A stretch of DNA of 64,000 nucleotides from Duganella sp. CF458. GTDB taxonomy: Bacteria; Pseudomonadota; Gammaproteobacteria; Burkholderiales; Burkholderiaceae_D. A model generated the notes under the pieces. That model saw only the letters and a program-made list of their open reading frames with translations, did no database searches and was not told the DNA's origin. The stretch's first letter is position 1. Each line of letters starts with the position of its first letter. The position numbers were made by a program, and so were the translations under genes. The stretch covers positions 186,001 to 250,000 of the forward strand of contig NZ_FOOF01000005.1 in NCBI RefSeq assembly GCF_900113115.1, in the 5' to 3' direction. Below, piece by piece: positions 40,207 through 49,640 of the stretch.

Positions 40207-40288
40207 AAGTCGGGGTCAGCTCTGGCAATCCGCCATTAAGCGCACGAATGTGCGCTTAATGGCGGATTGCCAGAGCTGACCCCGACTT
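40207..40288. repeat. long hairpin element, copy 1 (also likely two-way terminator)
   Basis: A perfect 39-bp stem with a GAAT loop. The outer 24 bases of each arm (40207-40230 and 40265-40288, containing GGGGTCAGCTCTGGC) are identical to those of the copy at 62820. The inner 15-bp stem (40231-40245 with 40250-40264) is different. It begins at the base right after the TAG of the barrel gene and ends 3 bases before the stop of the convergent M16 gene. It resembles REP-type mobile hairpins and can stop transcription from both sides. Confidence 0.85.
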
Positions 40289-40291
40289 TCA

Positions 40292-41674
40292 TCATGGCTG
40301 GAAGCCGTCGGCGGTGATTTCCAGCTTAGTGACTTCGCCGTACTTGGTGGCGATCTTGCCGATGTCGGCCGCCTTGCCCACCAGTACCATCTGCAGGTTC
40401 TTGCGCGGGAAGTGCTTCGCCACCAGCTGCTTGGCGCGCTCCGGCGTCAGGCTGTCGACGTCTTTCATGAAGTTGTCGATCTGGCTGCGACTGATGTCGT
40501 TGGCGTACATGTCGCCCAGCAGGGAGGCCAGCTGCTCGCTGGTTTCGTAGCGCGGCGGGAATTGGCCTTTGACGTAGGCTTTGGCCGAATCGAGCGTCGC
40601 CTTGTCGATGCCTTTGCTCCACAGCCGGTCGTAGGTCTTCAGCGCCAGGTCCAGCGCGGCTTCCGTCTTCGGCAGCGCGGTGAAGCTGGAAATCGAGAAC
40701 GTGCCGGTCTGCGACAGCGCGTTGAAGCCGGAATTGGCGCCATAGGTCAGGCCCGAATTCACGCGCAGTTCGTCGTTCAGCCATGAGGTGAAGCGCCCGC
40801 CCAGCACTGTGTTCAGCACTTGCAGCGGCACGTAGTCCGGATCGTTGCGCGCAATGCCGGGACCGCCGATCAGGAAGGTGGTTTCGATCGCGTCGGATTT
40901 GTTCACCACCCAGACGCGTGCCTTGTCGGCCTGCACCTGGCCGTAGTTGGCGCGTTGCGGGGCGGGGCCTTCAGCTTTCCACTGGCCGAACAGGGCTTCC
41001 ACTTTCTTGCGCATGTCGGCCGGGTCGAAATCGCCGACCACCACCAGGGCTGCGTTGTCCGGGCGGAAGTAGCGTTTGTGGAAGGCCTTGACATCGTCCT
41101 GCTTCAACGCCGTCAGGCTGTTGACGGTGCCGGAAGACGGATTGGCGTAGGCCGCATTGCCGAACAGCATGGCGCGGTAATAATTGCCGACCACCAGGCG
41201 CGGGCTTTCCTTGGCTTGCTTCAGGCCGTCGACCTTGCGTCCGCGCAGCTTGTCCAGTTCGATTGCATCGAAGCTTGGCGACTGCACCAGTTCCGCGAAC
41301 AGCGGCAGCAGGGTGTCGGCATCCTTGCGGGCGAAATTGGCGGCGACGGTGGATTGTTCGACGCTGCCGCCGCCGGCCAGCACGGCGCCGCGGAAGTCGA
41401 AGGCCTGGTCGATTTCGGCCTTGCTATACCGGGCGGAACCGAGCAGCACGCCGTCGCCGGTCAGGTTGGCCAGGCCTGCCTGCTTGCCGTCGTTGACGGC
41501 GCCGGCCTTGATCACGGCGCGCACCGCAACCAGCGGTACGTCGTGGCGCTCCATCATGTACACGATCAGGCCGTTCGGCAGCTTGGCGGTCTCGAAGGCC
41601 GGCAGCTTGAATTCGGCAGCTTGCGCGGAGGCTGCGACTGCGCCGGTGAGCGCTACGGAAATCAGTTTCTTCAT
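40292..41674 (-). CDS. M16 family peptidase, non-catalytic subunit type
   Basis: A 460-residue pitrilysin-fold protein with signal peptide (MKKLISVALTGAVAASAQAA). Two M16 half-domains are seen, the second with NYGQVQADKARVWVVNKSDA and LLIGGPGIARNDPDY-like sequence. The zinc motif HxxEH is absent: the matching place reads AGLANLTGDGVLLGS. It is therefore the R/Y-motif partner of a heterodimeric M16B enzyme whose catalytic subunit is the upstream gene. ATG at 41674 is preferred (AAGGAG 9 bases before); TTG at 41677 is possible. The spacing to the upstream stop is 3 bases. It is convergent with the azole-peptide operon and may be unrelated to it. Confidence 0.92.
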   Translation of the reverse strand: MKKLISVALTGAVAASAQAAEFKLPAFETAKLPNGLIVYMMERHDVPLVAVRAVIKAGAVNDGKQAGLANLTGDGVLLGSARYSKAEIDQAFDFRGAVLAGGGSVEQSTVAANFARKDADTLLPLFAELVQSPSFDAIELDKLRGRKVDGLKQAKESPRLVVGNYYRAMLFGNAAYANPSSGTVNSLTALKQDDVKAFHKRYFRPDNAALVVVGDFDPADMRKKVEALFGQWKAEGPAPQRANYGQVQADKARVWVVNKSDAIETTFLIGGPGIARNDPDYVPLQVLNTVLGGRFTSWLNDELRVNSGLTYGANSGFNALSQTGTFSISSFTALPKTEAALDLALKTYDRLWSKGIDKATLDSAKAYVKGQFPPRYETSEQLASLLGDMYANDISRSQIDNFMKDVDSLTPERAKQLVAKHFPRKNLQMVLVGKAADIGKIATKYGEVTKLEITADGFQP

Positions 41675-41677
41675 CAA

Positions 41678-42994
41678 TCAATTCTCCTTCGCGTCCAGCA
41701 CCCCGATGGTGCGCTGCGATTTCTTCAGGTACTTGGCGGCGACGGCCTGGATGTCGGCCACCGTCAGCTTTTCGTAGGCGGCTGGAGCGTCGAAGGCCTT
41801 CTTGTAGTCGCCGTTGAAGACTTCATAGTTACCCAGCATCTGCGCCTTGCCGTTGATGGTTTCCTGCAGGCGGTAGATGTCCAGCAGCTTGGTGTTCTTC
41901 ACCTTCAGCAATTCGTCCTGGTTCACGCCTTCCTTCACAACCTTGTCGACGGCTTCCAGCAAGGCTTTCTCGATCTTGGCCGGTTCCACGCCGGCGGCTG
42001 CCACGGTCATGATGTACAGCAGTCCCGGGTCGAAACCGTCGCCGGCGGCGGCGTTGACGCTGGTTGCCAGCTGGGTCTCCACCAGCGCCTTGTACAGGCG
42101 CGATGTCTTGCCGTCGGTGAGGATGGATTGCAGCACGCTGAGCGCGTAGGTATCGGCGGAGGCGCGCTCCGGCACCTTGTATGCCACGATCAGGTTGGCG
42201 GAAGTGGCGGACGGCTTGGCCACGAATACGCGGCGTTCGCCTTTCTGTTCCGGCTCCACGGTGCGCACGGCCGGCGGCGCTGCGCGTTTGGGAATGCTGC
42301 CCATGTATTTGGTGGCCAGCTTCTTCACCTCTTCGACCTTGACGTCGCCGACGATCACGGACACGGCGTTGTTCGGGGCATAGTAGGTGCGGAAGTAGTT
42401 CTCCAGGTCTTTCTGGGTCCAGGCCTTGATGTCCGATTCCCAGCCGATGGTCGGAATCGCATAGGGGTGGGCCACGAAGGCGACGCTGTCCAGGTCCTGC
42501 ATCAGCATCTGCGCGTTGGAGTTTTCCAGTCCGGTGCTGCGTTCGGACAGCACCACGCCGCGCTCGCTGTCGACCATCTTCGGATCGATCGACAGGTGGC
42601 CGATGCGGTCGCCTTCCAGCTTGAAGATGGTTTCCAGCGACGAGGCAGGGAACCAGTCCTGGTACACCGTGACGTCGCTACTGGTGTAGGCGTTGTTGGA
42701 GCCGCCATTGGCTTCCATGGTGCGGTCGAACATCTTCGGCCCGTAGTTCTTCGAGCCGTTGAACATCATGTGCTCGAAGAAGTGCGACAGGCCGCTGGTG
42801 CCCGGGGCTTCGTTGCGCGAACCGACCTTGAAGAAGGTATACATGGTCGCGTTCGGGATGCTGCTACTTTCCAGCACGATGAACTTCATGCCGTTATTGA
42901 GTGTAAAGGTCTTGACCTGGTCGGCCGTCAGTGCGGCCTGGGCATACGAAGCGGCGGCATAGGCCAGCATCGTTGCCAGGATTTTCAACTTCAT
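41678..42994 (-). CDS. M16 family zinc peptidase, catalytic subunit
   Basis: A 438-residue periplasmic metallopeptidase of the pitrilysin/processing-peptidase family. A signal peptide (MKLKILATMLAYAAASYAQA) precedes an M16 half-domain with the inverted zinc motif His71-Phe-Phe-Glu74-His75 (GLSHFFEHMMFNGSKNY) and the downstream zinc-binding glutamate in DSERGVVLSER. The second half-domain begins near residue 200. With the following non-catalytic subunit it forms a heterodimer that degrades or trims peptides in the periplasm. M16 enzymes process several RiPPs, so a role in trimming the azole peptide is possible. The operon is on the other strand and such pairs are common housekeeping genes. Confidence 0.94.
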   Translation of the reverse strand: MKLKILATMLAYAAASYAQAALTADQVKTFTLNNGMKFIVLESSSIPNATMYTFFKVGSRNEAPGTSGLSHFFEHMMFNGSKNYGPKMFDRTMEANGGSNNAYTSSDVTVYQDWFPASSLETIFKLEGDRIGHLSIDPKMVDSERGVVLSERSTGLENSNAQMLMQDLDSVAFVAHPYAIPTIGWESDIKAWTQKDLENYFRTYYAPNNAVSVIVGDVKVEEVKKLATKYMGSIPKRAAPPAVRTVEPEQKGERRVFVAKPSATSANLIVAYKVPERASADTYALSVLQSILTDGKTSRLYKALVETQLATSVNAAAGDGFDPGLLYIMTVAAAGVEPAKIEKALLEAVDKVVKEGVNQDELLKVKNTKLLDIYRLQETINGKAQMLGNYEVFNGDYKKAFDAPAAYEKLTVADIQAVAAKYLKKSQRTIGVLDAKEN

Positions 42995-43099
42995 CGGGTT
43001 TCCTTTCCATGAAAGAAGTTGCCGGAAAGAATACTAGATCCATAGCGAAAATGCTAATTTATTAGTTGGGGCTAGAATGGGCCAGGAGCCGAGATCCTG

Positions 43100-45979
43100 A
43101 TGAATTCGCCGAACACCCTGAAGGCCGAGCTAGGCATGGCCAGCGTGAAGTTCCCCCTGGTGGGGATCGGCGCGTCGGCCGGTGGGCTGGCGGCGCTGGA
43201 GCGCCTGTTGCCGGGCCTGCCGGCGCAACCTGGTTTCTCCATCGTGGTCATCATGCACCTGTTGCCGGACCATCCCAGCCAGTGTGCCGAAATGTTGCAG
43301 CGCTTTAGCAAGATGCCGGTGTCGCAGGTGACCCAGCACCCGACCGAGGTGCTGGTCAACCATATCTACGTGATTGCCCCCGGCACCCTGCTCAAGATGG
43401 AGGACCGCTACCTTTTCATTGAAGAGGCGCATGCCGGCCATACCACCCTCGGCGCTATCGATTACTTCTTCCACTCGTTGGCGCTGTCGCACCGCCAACT
43501 GGCCTTCGGTGTGCTGCTGTCGGGCATGGGGCATGATGGCTGCGGCGGCCTGGCTGCCTTGCGCGAGCAGGGCGGTACCGCCATCGTCCAGTTGCCGCAG
43601 GACGCGCAATTTGCCACTTTGCCAGAGGCGGCCGTCAAAGGCGGCCAGGCCGACATCATCCTGCCGGCCCATGAGATCGCGGCACGCCTGGTGATGCTGT
43701 GTTCGGGATCGCCCGCCGGCGCCCTGGTGGGCGATGGCACCGAGGCGGAAAGCGAGGCGCAGGCCCTGCCGGACGTGCTGGCCATGGTGCATGAGCATAC
43801 CGGGCACGATTTCAGCCACTACAAGCGGCCGACCATCTTGCGCCGCCTGGAGCGCCGCTTGCACCTGCACGGGGTGCACAATGTGGCGGCATACCGCACG
43901 CTGATGGCGAACGATGGCGAGGAAGCGGGCAAGCTGATGAAGGACCTGCTGATCGGCGTGACCGGCTTCTTCCGCGACCGCCTGGCGTTCGAGCAGTTGC
44001 GCGAGACGCTGCAACCGGCCATGAGGGAAGCGTGCGCCAAAGGCGAATTCCGGGCCTGGGTGGCAGCCTGTTCGACCGGCCAGGAAGCCTATTCGCTGGC
44101 GATGCTGCTGGCCGATGCGGCGCGCGGCATGAGCGACCCGCCGCGCATCCATATTTTCGCTTCCGACATCGACGAGCAGGCACTGGGCGTGGCGCGCGCC
44201 GGCCTGTATCCCGCTTCAATACAGGACGAAGTGCCGCAGGACAGCCTGGAGCGCTATTTTGCACGCTCCGGCAAACAATACCGGGTGCGCCAGGCGCTGC
44301 GCGAGCTGATCACTTTTGCCAGCCATAACCTGCTGCGCGACCCACCGTTTTCCAGCCTGGACTTGGTGAGCTGCCGCAACTTGATGATCTACCTTGACCG
44401 GGCAATGCAAAGGCATGTGCTGCATCGCTTCCACTTCAGCCTGGACCGGGGCGGGCTACTGTTCCTCGGTAATGCGGAGACCGCAGCCAGCGTGCCCGAA
44501 CTGTTTTCCCAGCTTGACCGCACGCACCGCATCTTCCTGGCCCGGGTGATCAAAGGGCGCCAGCCCGACATGGAGCCGGACGGCGCCGGGCAGCCATCGC
44601 CGCACTTTCAGCGGCGCGCCAGCTTTGGCCACGTGCCGGCGGGCGCCGGGGCCGCACAGCCACGGCATCTGTCGCTGGACGAGTTGCGCGACCGACTCGC
44701 CATTGCGGAGAGCGGTTGTGAAGCACTGCAATCGCATAACGAGGAGCTGTCCACCGTCAATGCCGAGCTCAAGGCGCGGCTTGACGATACCGGACGGGCC
44801 AACGACGACCTGGCCAACCTGATCGCTTCGGTCGACCTGGCCACCATCTTTGTCGGGCCCGGCTTGACGGTCAAGCGCTTCACCCCGCGCGCCGCCGGCA
44901 TCTTCAACCTCATTCCACGCGACGTCGGCCGCAGCCTGCTGGATATCACGCACCGGCTGGATTACCCCCAGCTCAAGGACGACGTGGCCGCCACCTTCGA
45001 CAGCCTGCAGCCGCTCGAGCGCGAAGTGGCGGCCAGCGATGGCCGCCACTACATCGTGCGGGTGCGCCCTTACCGCACCGGCGAGGACGTGATCGCAGGG
45101 GCGGTGTTGACCTTCTTCGACATCAGCCAGCGCCGCGCCGTTGAGGACGAGAAGCGCGCCATGGCCGGCGACCAGGAATTCCTGCTGGACCTGGGCGACT
45201 GCCTGCGGCCGCTGGCGGACCCGATGCAGGTGCTGCTGCTTGGCTGCCGCATGGCGGGCGAGCGGCTGGCGGTTCCTCAGCTGGCTTTTGCCAGGATCCA
45301 GGCTGGCCGCTATGCCGTGCTGCCGGGGCATGCGGCGGGCGTGCCGGCATTGCACGGCGAGGGCGAGGTGGAGACGCTGGGTGCGCAGGCATTGGCCTGC
45401 TGGCGTGCCGGCGAAGCCGCGGTGGAAGCGGACCTGGCGCGTGCCGCCGGCACTGGCCGGCTGGCCGAACTTGCCGGTGGCCGCGGCACGCTGCTCGGGG
45501 CGGTCTGCCGCAAGGGGGAGCAGTGGCTGGGCTTCTTCCTGGCCTGCCAGGCGGCCGCGCGCAACTGGAGCGCGACTGAAATCGCTTTGTTCGCCGAGGC
45601 CGTGGCCCGTATCGGCGTGGAATTCGAGCGGGCCCGCTCCCAGGCGGCCTTGCGTGCCAGCGAAGGCCGCCTGCGCGAACTGCTGCGCGGCATCGCCAAA
45701 GTGTCCTGGGAGGCCGATGCCGGCGGCGAGGGCGCCAAAGCCTGGCTGGACGCCATCCATCCCGATGACCGCGCCCGCGCCCAGGCCATGTGGCGCGAAG
45801 CGGTGCGCAGTTGCGGCAGCCGCGATGCCGACGTGCGGGTGGAAGATCGCGGCGGCGGCTGGAGCCGCGCCAGCGTGCTGGCCACGCCCCTGCTGGACGA
45901 GCAGGGCAATGTGCGCAAATGGAGCGGCTGCATCATCGATGTTGATGAGCGCGTTGCCGCGCCATCGGGTAGCATATAG
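43100..45979 (+). CDS. CheB-CheR hybrid protein with PAS and GAF-like domains
   Basis: A 959-residue cytoplasmic protein. Residues about 18-205 are a CheB methylesterase domain with the catalytic triad Ser26 (GIGASAGG), His53 (VVIMHLLPDHP) and Asp146 (GMGHDG). No receiver domain precedes it. About 215-480 is CheR methyltransferase: YKRPTILRRLERRLHLHGV, VTGFFRDRLAFEQL, AWVAACSTGQEAYSLAMLL and DLVSCRNLMIYL. A coiled coil follows (residues 530-570, LQSHNEELSTVNAELK), then a PAS domain (about 575-680), a GAF-like region and a PAS-like C-terminus. Many relatives end in a histidine kinase, which is missing here. No chemotaxis gene is near, so it is an orphan signalling protein that may modify a receptor encoded elsewhere. 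Confidence 0.94.
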   Translation: MNSPNTLKAELGMASVKFPLVGIGASAGGLAALERLLPGLPAQPGFSIVVIMHLLPDHPSQCAEMLQRFSKMPVSQVTQHPTEVLVNHIYVIAPGTLLKMEDRYLFIEEAHAGHTTLGAIDYFFHSLALSHRQLAFGVLLSGMGHDGCGGLAALREQGGTAIVQLPQDAQFATLPEAAVKGGQADIILPAHEIAARLVMLCSGSPAGALVGDGTEAESEAQALPDVLAMVHEHTGHDFSHYKRPTILRRLERRLHLHGVHNVAAYRTLMANDGEEAGKLMKDLLIGVTGFFRDRLAFEQLRETLQPAMREACAKGEFRAWVAACSTGQEAYSLAMLLADAARGMSDPPRIHIFASDIDEQALGVARAGLYPASIQDEVPQDSLERYFARSGKQYRVRQALRELITFASHNLLRDPPFSSLDLVSCRNLMIYLDRAMQRHVLHRFHFSLDRGGLLFLGNAETAASVPELFSQLDRTHRIFLARVIKGRQPDMEPDGAGQPSPHFQRRASFGHVPAGAGAAQPRHLSLDELRDRLAIAESGCEALQSHNEELSTVNAELKARLDDTGRANDDLANLIASVDLATIFVGPGLTVKRFTPRAAGIFNLIPRDVGRSLLDITHRLDYPQLKDDVAATFDSLQPLEREVAASDGRHYIVRVRPYRTGEDVIAGAVLTFFDISQRRAVEDEKRAMAGDQEFLLDLGDCLRPLADPMQVLLLGCRMAGERLAVPQLAFARIQAGRYAVLPGHAAGVPALHGEGEVETLGAQALACWRAGEAAVEADLARAAGTGRLAELAGGRGTLLGAVCRKGEQWLGFFLACQAAARNWSATEIALFAEAVARIGVEFERARSQAALRASEGRLRELLRGIAKVSWEADAGGEGAKAWLDAIHPDDRARAQAMWREAVRSCGSRDADVRVEDRGGGWSRASVLATPLLDEQGNVRKWSGCIIDVDERVAAPSGSI

Positions 45980-45999
45980 CCATCTATAACTACCTTGGC

Positions 46000-46488
46000 A
46001 TGGCGATGGAAAATACGATGCACTGGTCGGCGCACGAACTGTCGATGACGGTTCTGATGACGCCCGATATGGCGAACTTTTCGGGGAATGTGCACGGTGG
46101 CGCCATCCTCAAATTGCTGGACGGTGTGGCGTATGCCTGCGCCAGCCGCTATTCGGGCAGCTATGTGGTGACGCTGTCGGTGGACCAGGTGATGTTCCTG
46201 CAGCCTATCCACGTGGGCGAGCTGGTGACCTTCCTGGCCTCGGTCAACTACACCGGCACCAGCTCGATGGAAGTGGGCATCCGCGTGGTGGCGGAGGACA
46301 TCCAGAAGCGCCTGGTGCGCCATGCGAACAGCTGCTACTTCACGATGGTGGCGGTAAGCCAGGACCGCAAGCCGCAGGCGGTGCCGCCGCTGGTGCCGCA
46401 GACACCGGAGCAGATCGCGCGCTGGGAAAAGGCAAAGCTGCGCAAGGCCGCCCGCCAACAGGTGGCGGCGGCGGTCAAACATCCTTGA
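46000..46488 (+). CDS. acyl-CoA thioesterase, YciA/BFIT hotdog type
   Basis: A 162-residue single-hotdog thioesterase that hydrolyses acyl-CoA. Family motifs: MTVLMTPDMANFSGNVHGGA followed by ILKLLDGVAYACASRYSG, where the Asn and Asp residues match the catalytic positions of the YciA group, and VDQVMFLQPIHVGELVTFLA with SSMEVGIRVVAED. It probably forms a hexamer as its relatives do. The start is uncertain among ATGs at 46000, 46006 and 46018, none with a strong ribosome site. It starts 20 bases after the CheB-CheR gene but is probably unrelated to it. Confidence 0.93.
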   Translation: MAMENTMHWSAHELSMTVLMTPDMANFSGNVHGGAILKLLDGVAYACASRYSGSYVVTLSVDQVMFLQPIHVGELVTFLASVNYTGTSSMEVGIRVVAEDIQKRLVRHANSCYFTMVAVSQDRKPQAVPPLVPQTPEQIARWEKAKLRKAARQQVAAAVKHP

Positions 46489-46497
46489 GCAGGCAGC

Positions 46498-46689
46498 TCA
46501 GGCCGCGCGGCGATGGGTCGGATAGACCAGGGTACGCAGCGCAATCGGCTGCGGCACGCCCATCGCGAACAGGAATTCGGCGGCGCGGCGCAAGCCCACT
46601 TCGGGCAGGGCGGCCACGGCCTGGTTGATGATGTCGCGCGTCCGGTGGTCGGTGCGCACTTGCTGCCGGTGCAGGTCTACGCTGTTCAT
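46498..46689 (-). CDS. 63-residue hypothetical protein downstream of the GGDEF-EAL gene
   Basis: A small protein starting MNSVDLHRQQVRTDHRTRDI, then INQAVAALPEVGLRRAAEFL and a C-terminal FAMGVPQPIALRTLVYPTHR. It is helical and basic with no membrane segment. The ATG at 46689 is preferred because GGAG lies 7 bases upstream; the frame opens two codons earlier with GTG. It begins 19 bases after the stop of the GGDEF-EAL gene on the same strand and so is probably co-transcribed. I do not recognise the family. Confidence 0.65.
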   Translation of the reverse strand: MNSVDLHRQQVRTDHRTRDIINQAVAALPEVGLRRAAEFLFAMGVPQPIALRTLVYPTHRRAA

Positions 46690-46708
46690 GTCCACTCTCC
46701 CTATCTCC

Positions 46709-49579
46709 TCAGGCTCGCAGCCGGCGGGGCGCCGCGCTGGTCAGTTGCTTGCCGTCCTGCAACATCTGGCGCATGGCCGATGCGTCGACAGGTCGGCTGA
46801 AAAAGTAACCCTGGATCTCGTCGCAGCCATGGCGGCGCAGGAACTCAAGCTGCTCTTCAGATTCTACCCCTTCCGCAATCACGCGCAACTCAAGGTTGTG
46901 TGCGAGGGCGATCACCGACACCACGATGGCCGCATCGTCGGCATCGGTGGCGATGTCGTTGACGAAGGAACGGTCGATCTTCAGCACGTCGATCGGGAAG
47001 TTGCGCAGGTAGGACAGGCTTGAGTAGCCGGTGCCGAAATCGTCGATCGACAGCGCCACGCCCAGGGATTTCAGTTCGTGCAGCAGGTTCACGCCTTGCG
47101 CCACGTCGTGCATGAACAGGCTTTCGGTCAGTTCCAGCTCCAGCGTGGAAGGCGGCAGTCCGGTTTCCTCCAGCACGGCGGCGATGGTGGACACCAGCTC
47201 CGGCTGCGCGAACTGGCGCGCCGACAGGTTGACCGCCATGCGCAAGTCCTTGAAGCCGGCATCGCGCAGGACGCGTGCCTGCTGGCAGGCATTGCGCAGC
47301 ACCCAGGCGCCAATCGGCACGATCAGGCCGGTTTCCTCGGCCAGGCCGATAAAGCGCGCCGGCGGCACCATGCCCAGTTCCGGATGCTGCCAGCGCAACA
47401 GCGCTTCCAGGCCGACGATGGCGCCGGAGGCCAGGTCCACCTGCGGCTGGTAATGCAGCACGAATTCGTCGCGCTCCAGGGCGTTGCGCAAGGCGCTCTC
47501 GATGCGCAGGCGCTCCTGCGCTTCGTCGTTCATTTCAGGCTGGTAGAACTGGAAGGTGTTGCGGCCCAGTTTCTTGGCCGAGTACATGGCGATGTCGGCG
47601 TGTTCGATCAGGTTCTGCGCCGGCGTGCCGTCCGCATCGTAGACCGCAACGCCGATGGAGCAGGTGACGAAGAATTCCTTGCCTTCCAATAGCACCGGCT
47701 GCGCCAGCGCCTTCATCACGCGTTCGATGATGGCGGGCGAGAGTTGTTCGTCCGGGTATTGGCTCAGGATCGCCACGAATTCGTCGCCGGACAGGCGCGC
47801 CACGGTATCGCTTTCGCGCACGCTCGATTGCAGGCGGGTCGCCACCGTTTGCAGCAATTGGTCGCCGGCCTTGTGGCCCAGGCTGTCGTTGACGAACTTG
47901 AAGCGGTCCAGGTCGATCAGCACCACCCACATCGGCAGGCCGCTGCGGTTGGCGTAAGCGACAGCCTGCTGCAGGCGGTCCTGTAGCAGCACCCGGTTGG
48001 GCAGGCCGGTCAACACGTCGTGGTGGGCGATGTGCTGGATGCGCTGTTCGGCTTCCTTGCGTTCGGTGATCTCGCTACCGGTGCCGCGGTAGCCCTTGAA
48101 TTCGCCCTGCGCGTCGTACACCGGCTCGCCGCTGGTGTTGAACCAGCGCGTCACGCCGTCGTGGCCGACGATCGCGTATTCGAAATTGGAGAAGGGCAGG
48201 CGCGCCTGCACCCTGTTGATATGGTCGCGGCCAGTGCTGCTGGTGTACAGCTCCGGCGTGCATTCCCAGCGCGTGCGGCCCAGGAAATTCTCCTTCGCCA
48301 CATGGCCTTTTTCGAAGAAGCCGCCGGTGATGTGGGTGAAGCGGAAATGCGTGTCCTGCTCCCAGTACCAGTCGGAGGACAGTGCCAGCAGGCGGCGGAA
48401 GCGATGCTCGGACTCTTGCAGCGCGCGTTCGGTACGCTTGCGGGAAGCCACGTCTTCCGCCAGGCGCTGGTTGGAGCGCTGCAAATCGGCGGTGCGTGCA
48501 TCGACCAGCAATTGCACGCGGAGCGAGCGCTGCACCAGCGTGTGCACGAAGGCTGCCGCCAGGGCGCTGAACAGCAGGCCGCCCAGCAAGGTGCCGAGCG
48601 AGCCAAGGTGGTCGGCCAGGAAGGGGCGCGGCAAGTCGTCGCTGCGGATATGCCAAGTGCGGCCCAGCACGTCGAAGCTGCGCATTTCGCTGCTGTGGTA
48701 ATCGAAGTCGAGCCAGCGATGCAGCCAGTGTTCATGGCGGATGGCCGGCACGGGACCGCGGCGGTAAGCCAGGGTGCTGGTCTCCGACGGATCGCCGGCA
48801 TACACGCTCAGGCCCAGGCTTGGGTCGTCCAGCAAACCGTTCTGCTGCAGGATGGTGTGCACCAGGTGCGGCGTGCGGATCACGGCCGCCGTGTCGCCGG
48901 CCCATGCCGCGTGGCGCTCGGCGCGCGTGCCGGTCGGCATGCCGGGCCGGTACACCGGCATGATCATGATGAAGCTGTTGCGCTGGGCCGGGTCCTGCGC
49001 CAGCTGGAGCTGCTCGGTGGCGGAAGGCCGGCCACTGTGCAGGATGCGGTCGATGGCGCCGCGCACCTGCACGTTGCTGCCGGTATTCAGGCCCAGCGCC
49101 GGTTCGTTGCCTTGCATCGGCTCGAGGTATTCAACGACGTTGTAATAGGGCCGCAGCGGTGCCGGCAGGGCTTTGCCGTCGGCCGACAGCTCGGTGACCT
49201 GGAAGCCGGGGAAGCTCGCCTGCATCGAAGCCTCGAACGCGGGGCGTTCAGCTTGCGTCAGCACGCGGTGGTAGTTGAACGCCTGGATGAAAGGGTAACG
49301 CTTTAGCAGCGGTGCGGAAAAGCTATGGAACTGTTCGCGGCTGACCGGTTGCACGGTGCGGAACAGTTCATTGATCACATTCAGCACTTCCTCGGCATCG
49401 GCCAGCCCGCGCTCGATGGCCGTGACGCGGGCGTTGGCGCGCTGCTGGAAGCCCAATTCCATCTTGCCGAATTCGAGGGCGCTGACAGAGACAAACAGAA
49501 TGGCGGTGGCTGCCAGGCCTGCGCCCAACGTGAGTGCGGCTGCACCATAGTGCGATAGTCTCCTGCGCCGTCCTGCCAT
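46709..49579 (-). CDS. CHASE-PAS-GGDEF-EAL cyclic-di-GMP protein
   Basis: A 956-residue inner-membrane protein that makes and/or breaks c-di-GMP. Membrane segments near residues 12-35 and 325-350 enclose a periplasmic CHASE domain (VLTQAERPAFEASMQASFPG, FIMIMPVYRPG). A PAS domain with PAC follows (about 395-515). The GGDEF domain (about 520-680) has intact metal aspartates in LIDLDRFKFVNDSLGHKAGD, an SGDEF in place of GGDEF (a variant still compatible with activity), and an inhibitory RESD five residues before it. The EAL domain (about 695-945) has EALLRWQHP and DDFGTGYSSLSYL, consistent with an active phosphodiesterase. A small gene follows in the same operon. Confidence 0.95.
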   Translation of the reverse strand: MAGRRRRLSHYGAAALTLGAGLAATAILFVSVSALEFGKMELGFQQRANARVTAIERGLADAEEVLNVINELFRTVQPVSREQFHSFSAPLLKRYPFIQAFNYHRVLTQAERPAFEASMQASFPGFQVTELSADGKALPAPLRPYYNVVEYLEPMQGNEPALGLNTGSNVQVRGAIDRILHSGRPSATEQLQLAQDPAQRNSFIMIMPVYRPGMPTGTRAERHAAWAGDTAAVIRTPHLVHTILQQNGLLDDPSLGLSVYAGDPSETSTLAYRRGPVPAIRHEHWLHRWLDFDYHSSEMRSFDVLGRTWHIRSDDLPRPFLADHLGSLGTLLGGLLFSALAAAFVHTLVQRSLRVQLLVDARTADLQRSNQRLAEDVASRKRTERALQESEHRFRRLLALSSDWYWEQDTHFRFTHITGGFFEKGHVAKENFLGRTRWECTPELYTSSTGRDHINRVQARLPFSNFEYAIVGHDGVTRWFNTSGEPVYDAQGEFKGYRGTGSEITERKEAEQRIQHIAHHDVLTGLPNRVLLQDRLQQAVAYANRSGLPMWVVLIDLDRFKFVNDSLGHKAGDQLLQTVATRLQSSVRESDTVARLSGDEFVAILSQYPDEQLSPAIIERVMKALAQPVLLEGKEFFVTCSIGVAVYDADGTPAQNLIEHADIAMYSAKKLGRNTFQFYQPEMNDEAQERLRIESALRNALERDEFVLHYQPQVDLASGAIVGLEALLRWQHPELGMVPPARFIGLAEETGLIVPIGAWVLRNACQQARVLRDAGFKDLRMAVNLSARQFAQPELVSTIAAVLEETGLPPSTLELELTESLFMHDVAQGVNLLHELKSLGVALSIDDFGTGYSSLSYLRNFPIDVLKIDRSFVNDIATDADDAAIVVSVIALAHNLELRVIAEGVESEEQLEFLRRHGCDEIQGYFFSRPVDASAMRQMLQDGKQLTSAAPRRLRA

Positions 49580-49640
49580 GGTGTCCTTTGCTTAAAAAAT
49601 GTAGTTTGTCACAATTTTCATGGCTTTGGGGCAATACCCG

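Noticed and set aside
40292..42994. M16 peptidase pair as part of the azole-peptide operon
   Set aside because: M16 enzymes can trim RiPPs, but the pair is on the opposite strand, separated by a two-way terminator-like hairpin, and such pairs are common elsewhere; kept only as a possibility.
40820..43012. 730-codon plus-strand frame
   Set aside because: Antisense to both M16 peptidase genes, whose zinc motif and signal peptides are clear; the translation has no known pattern.
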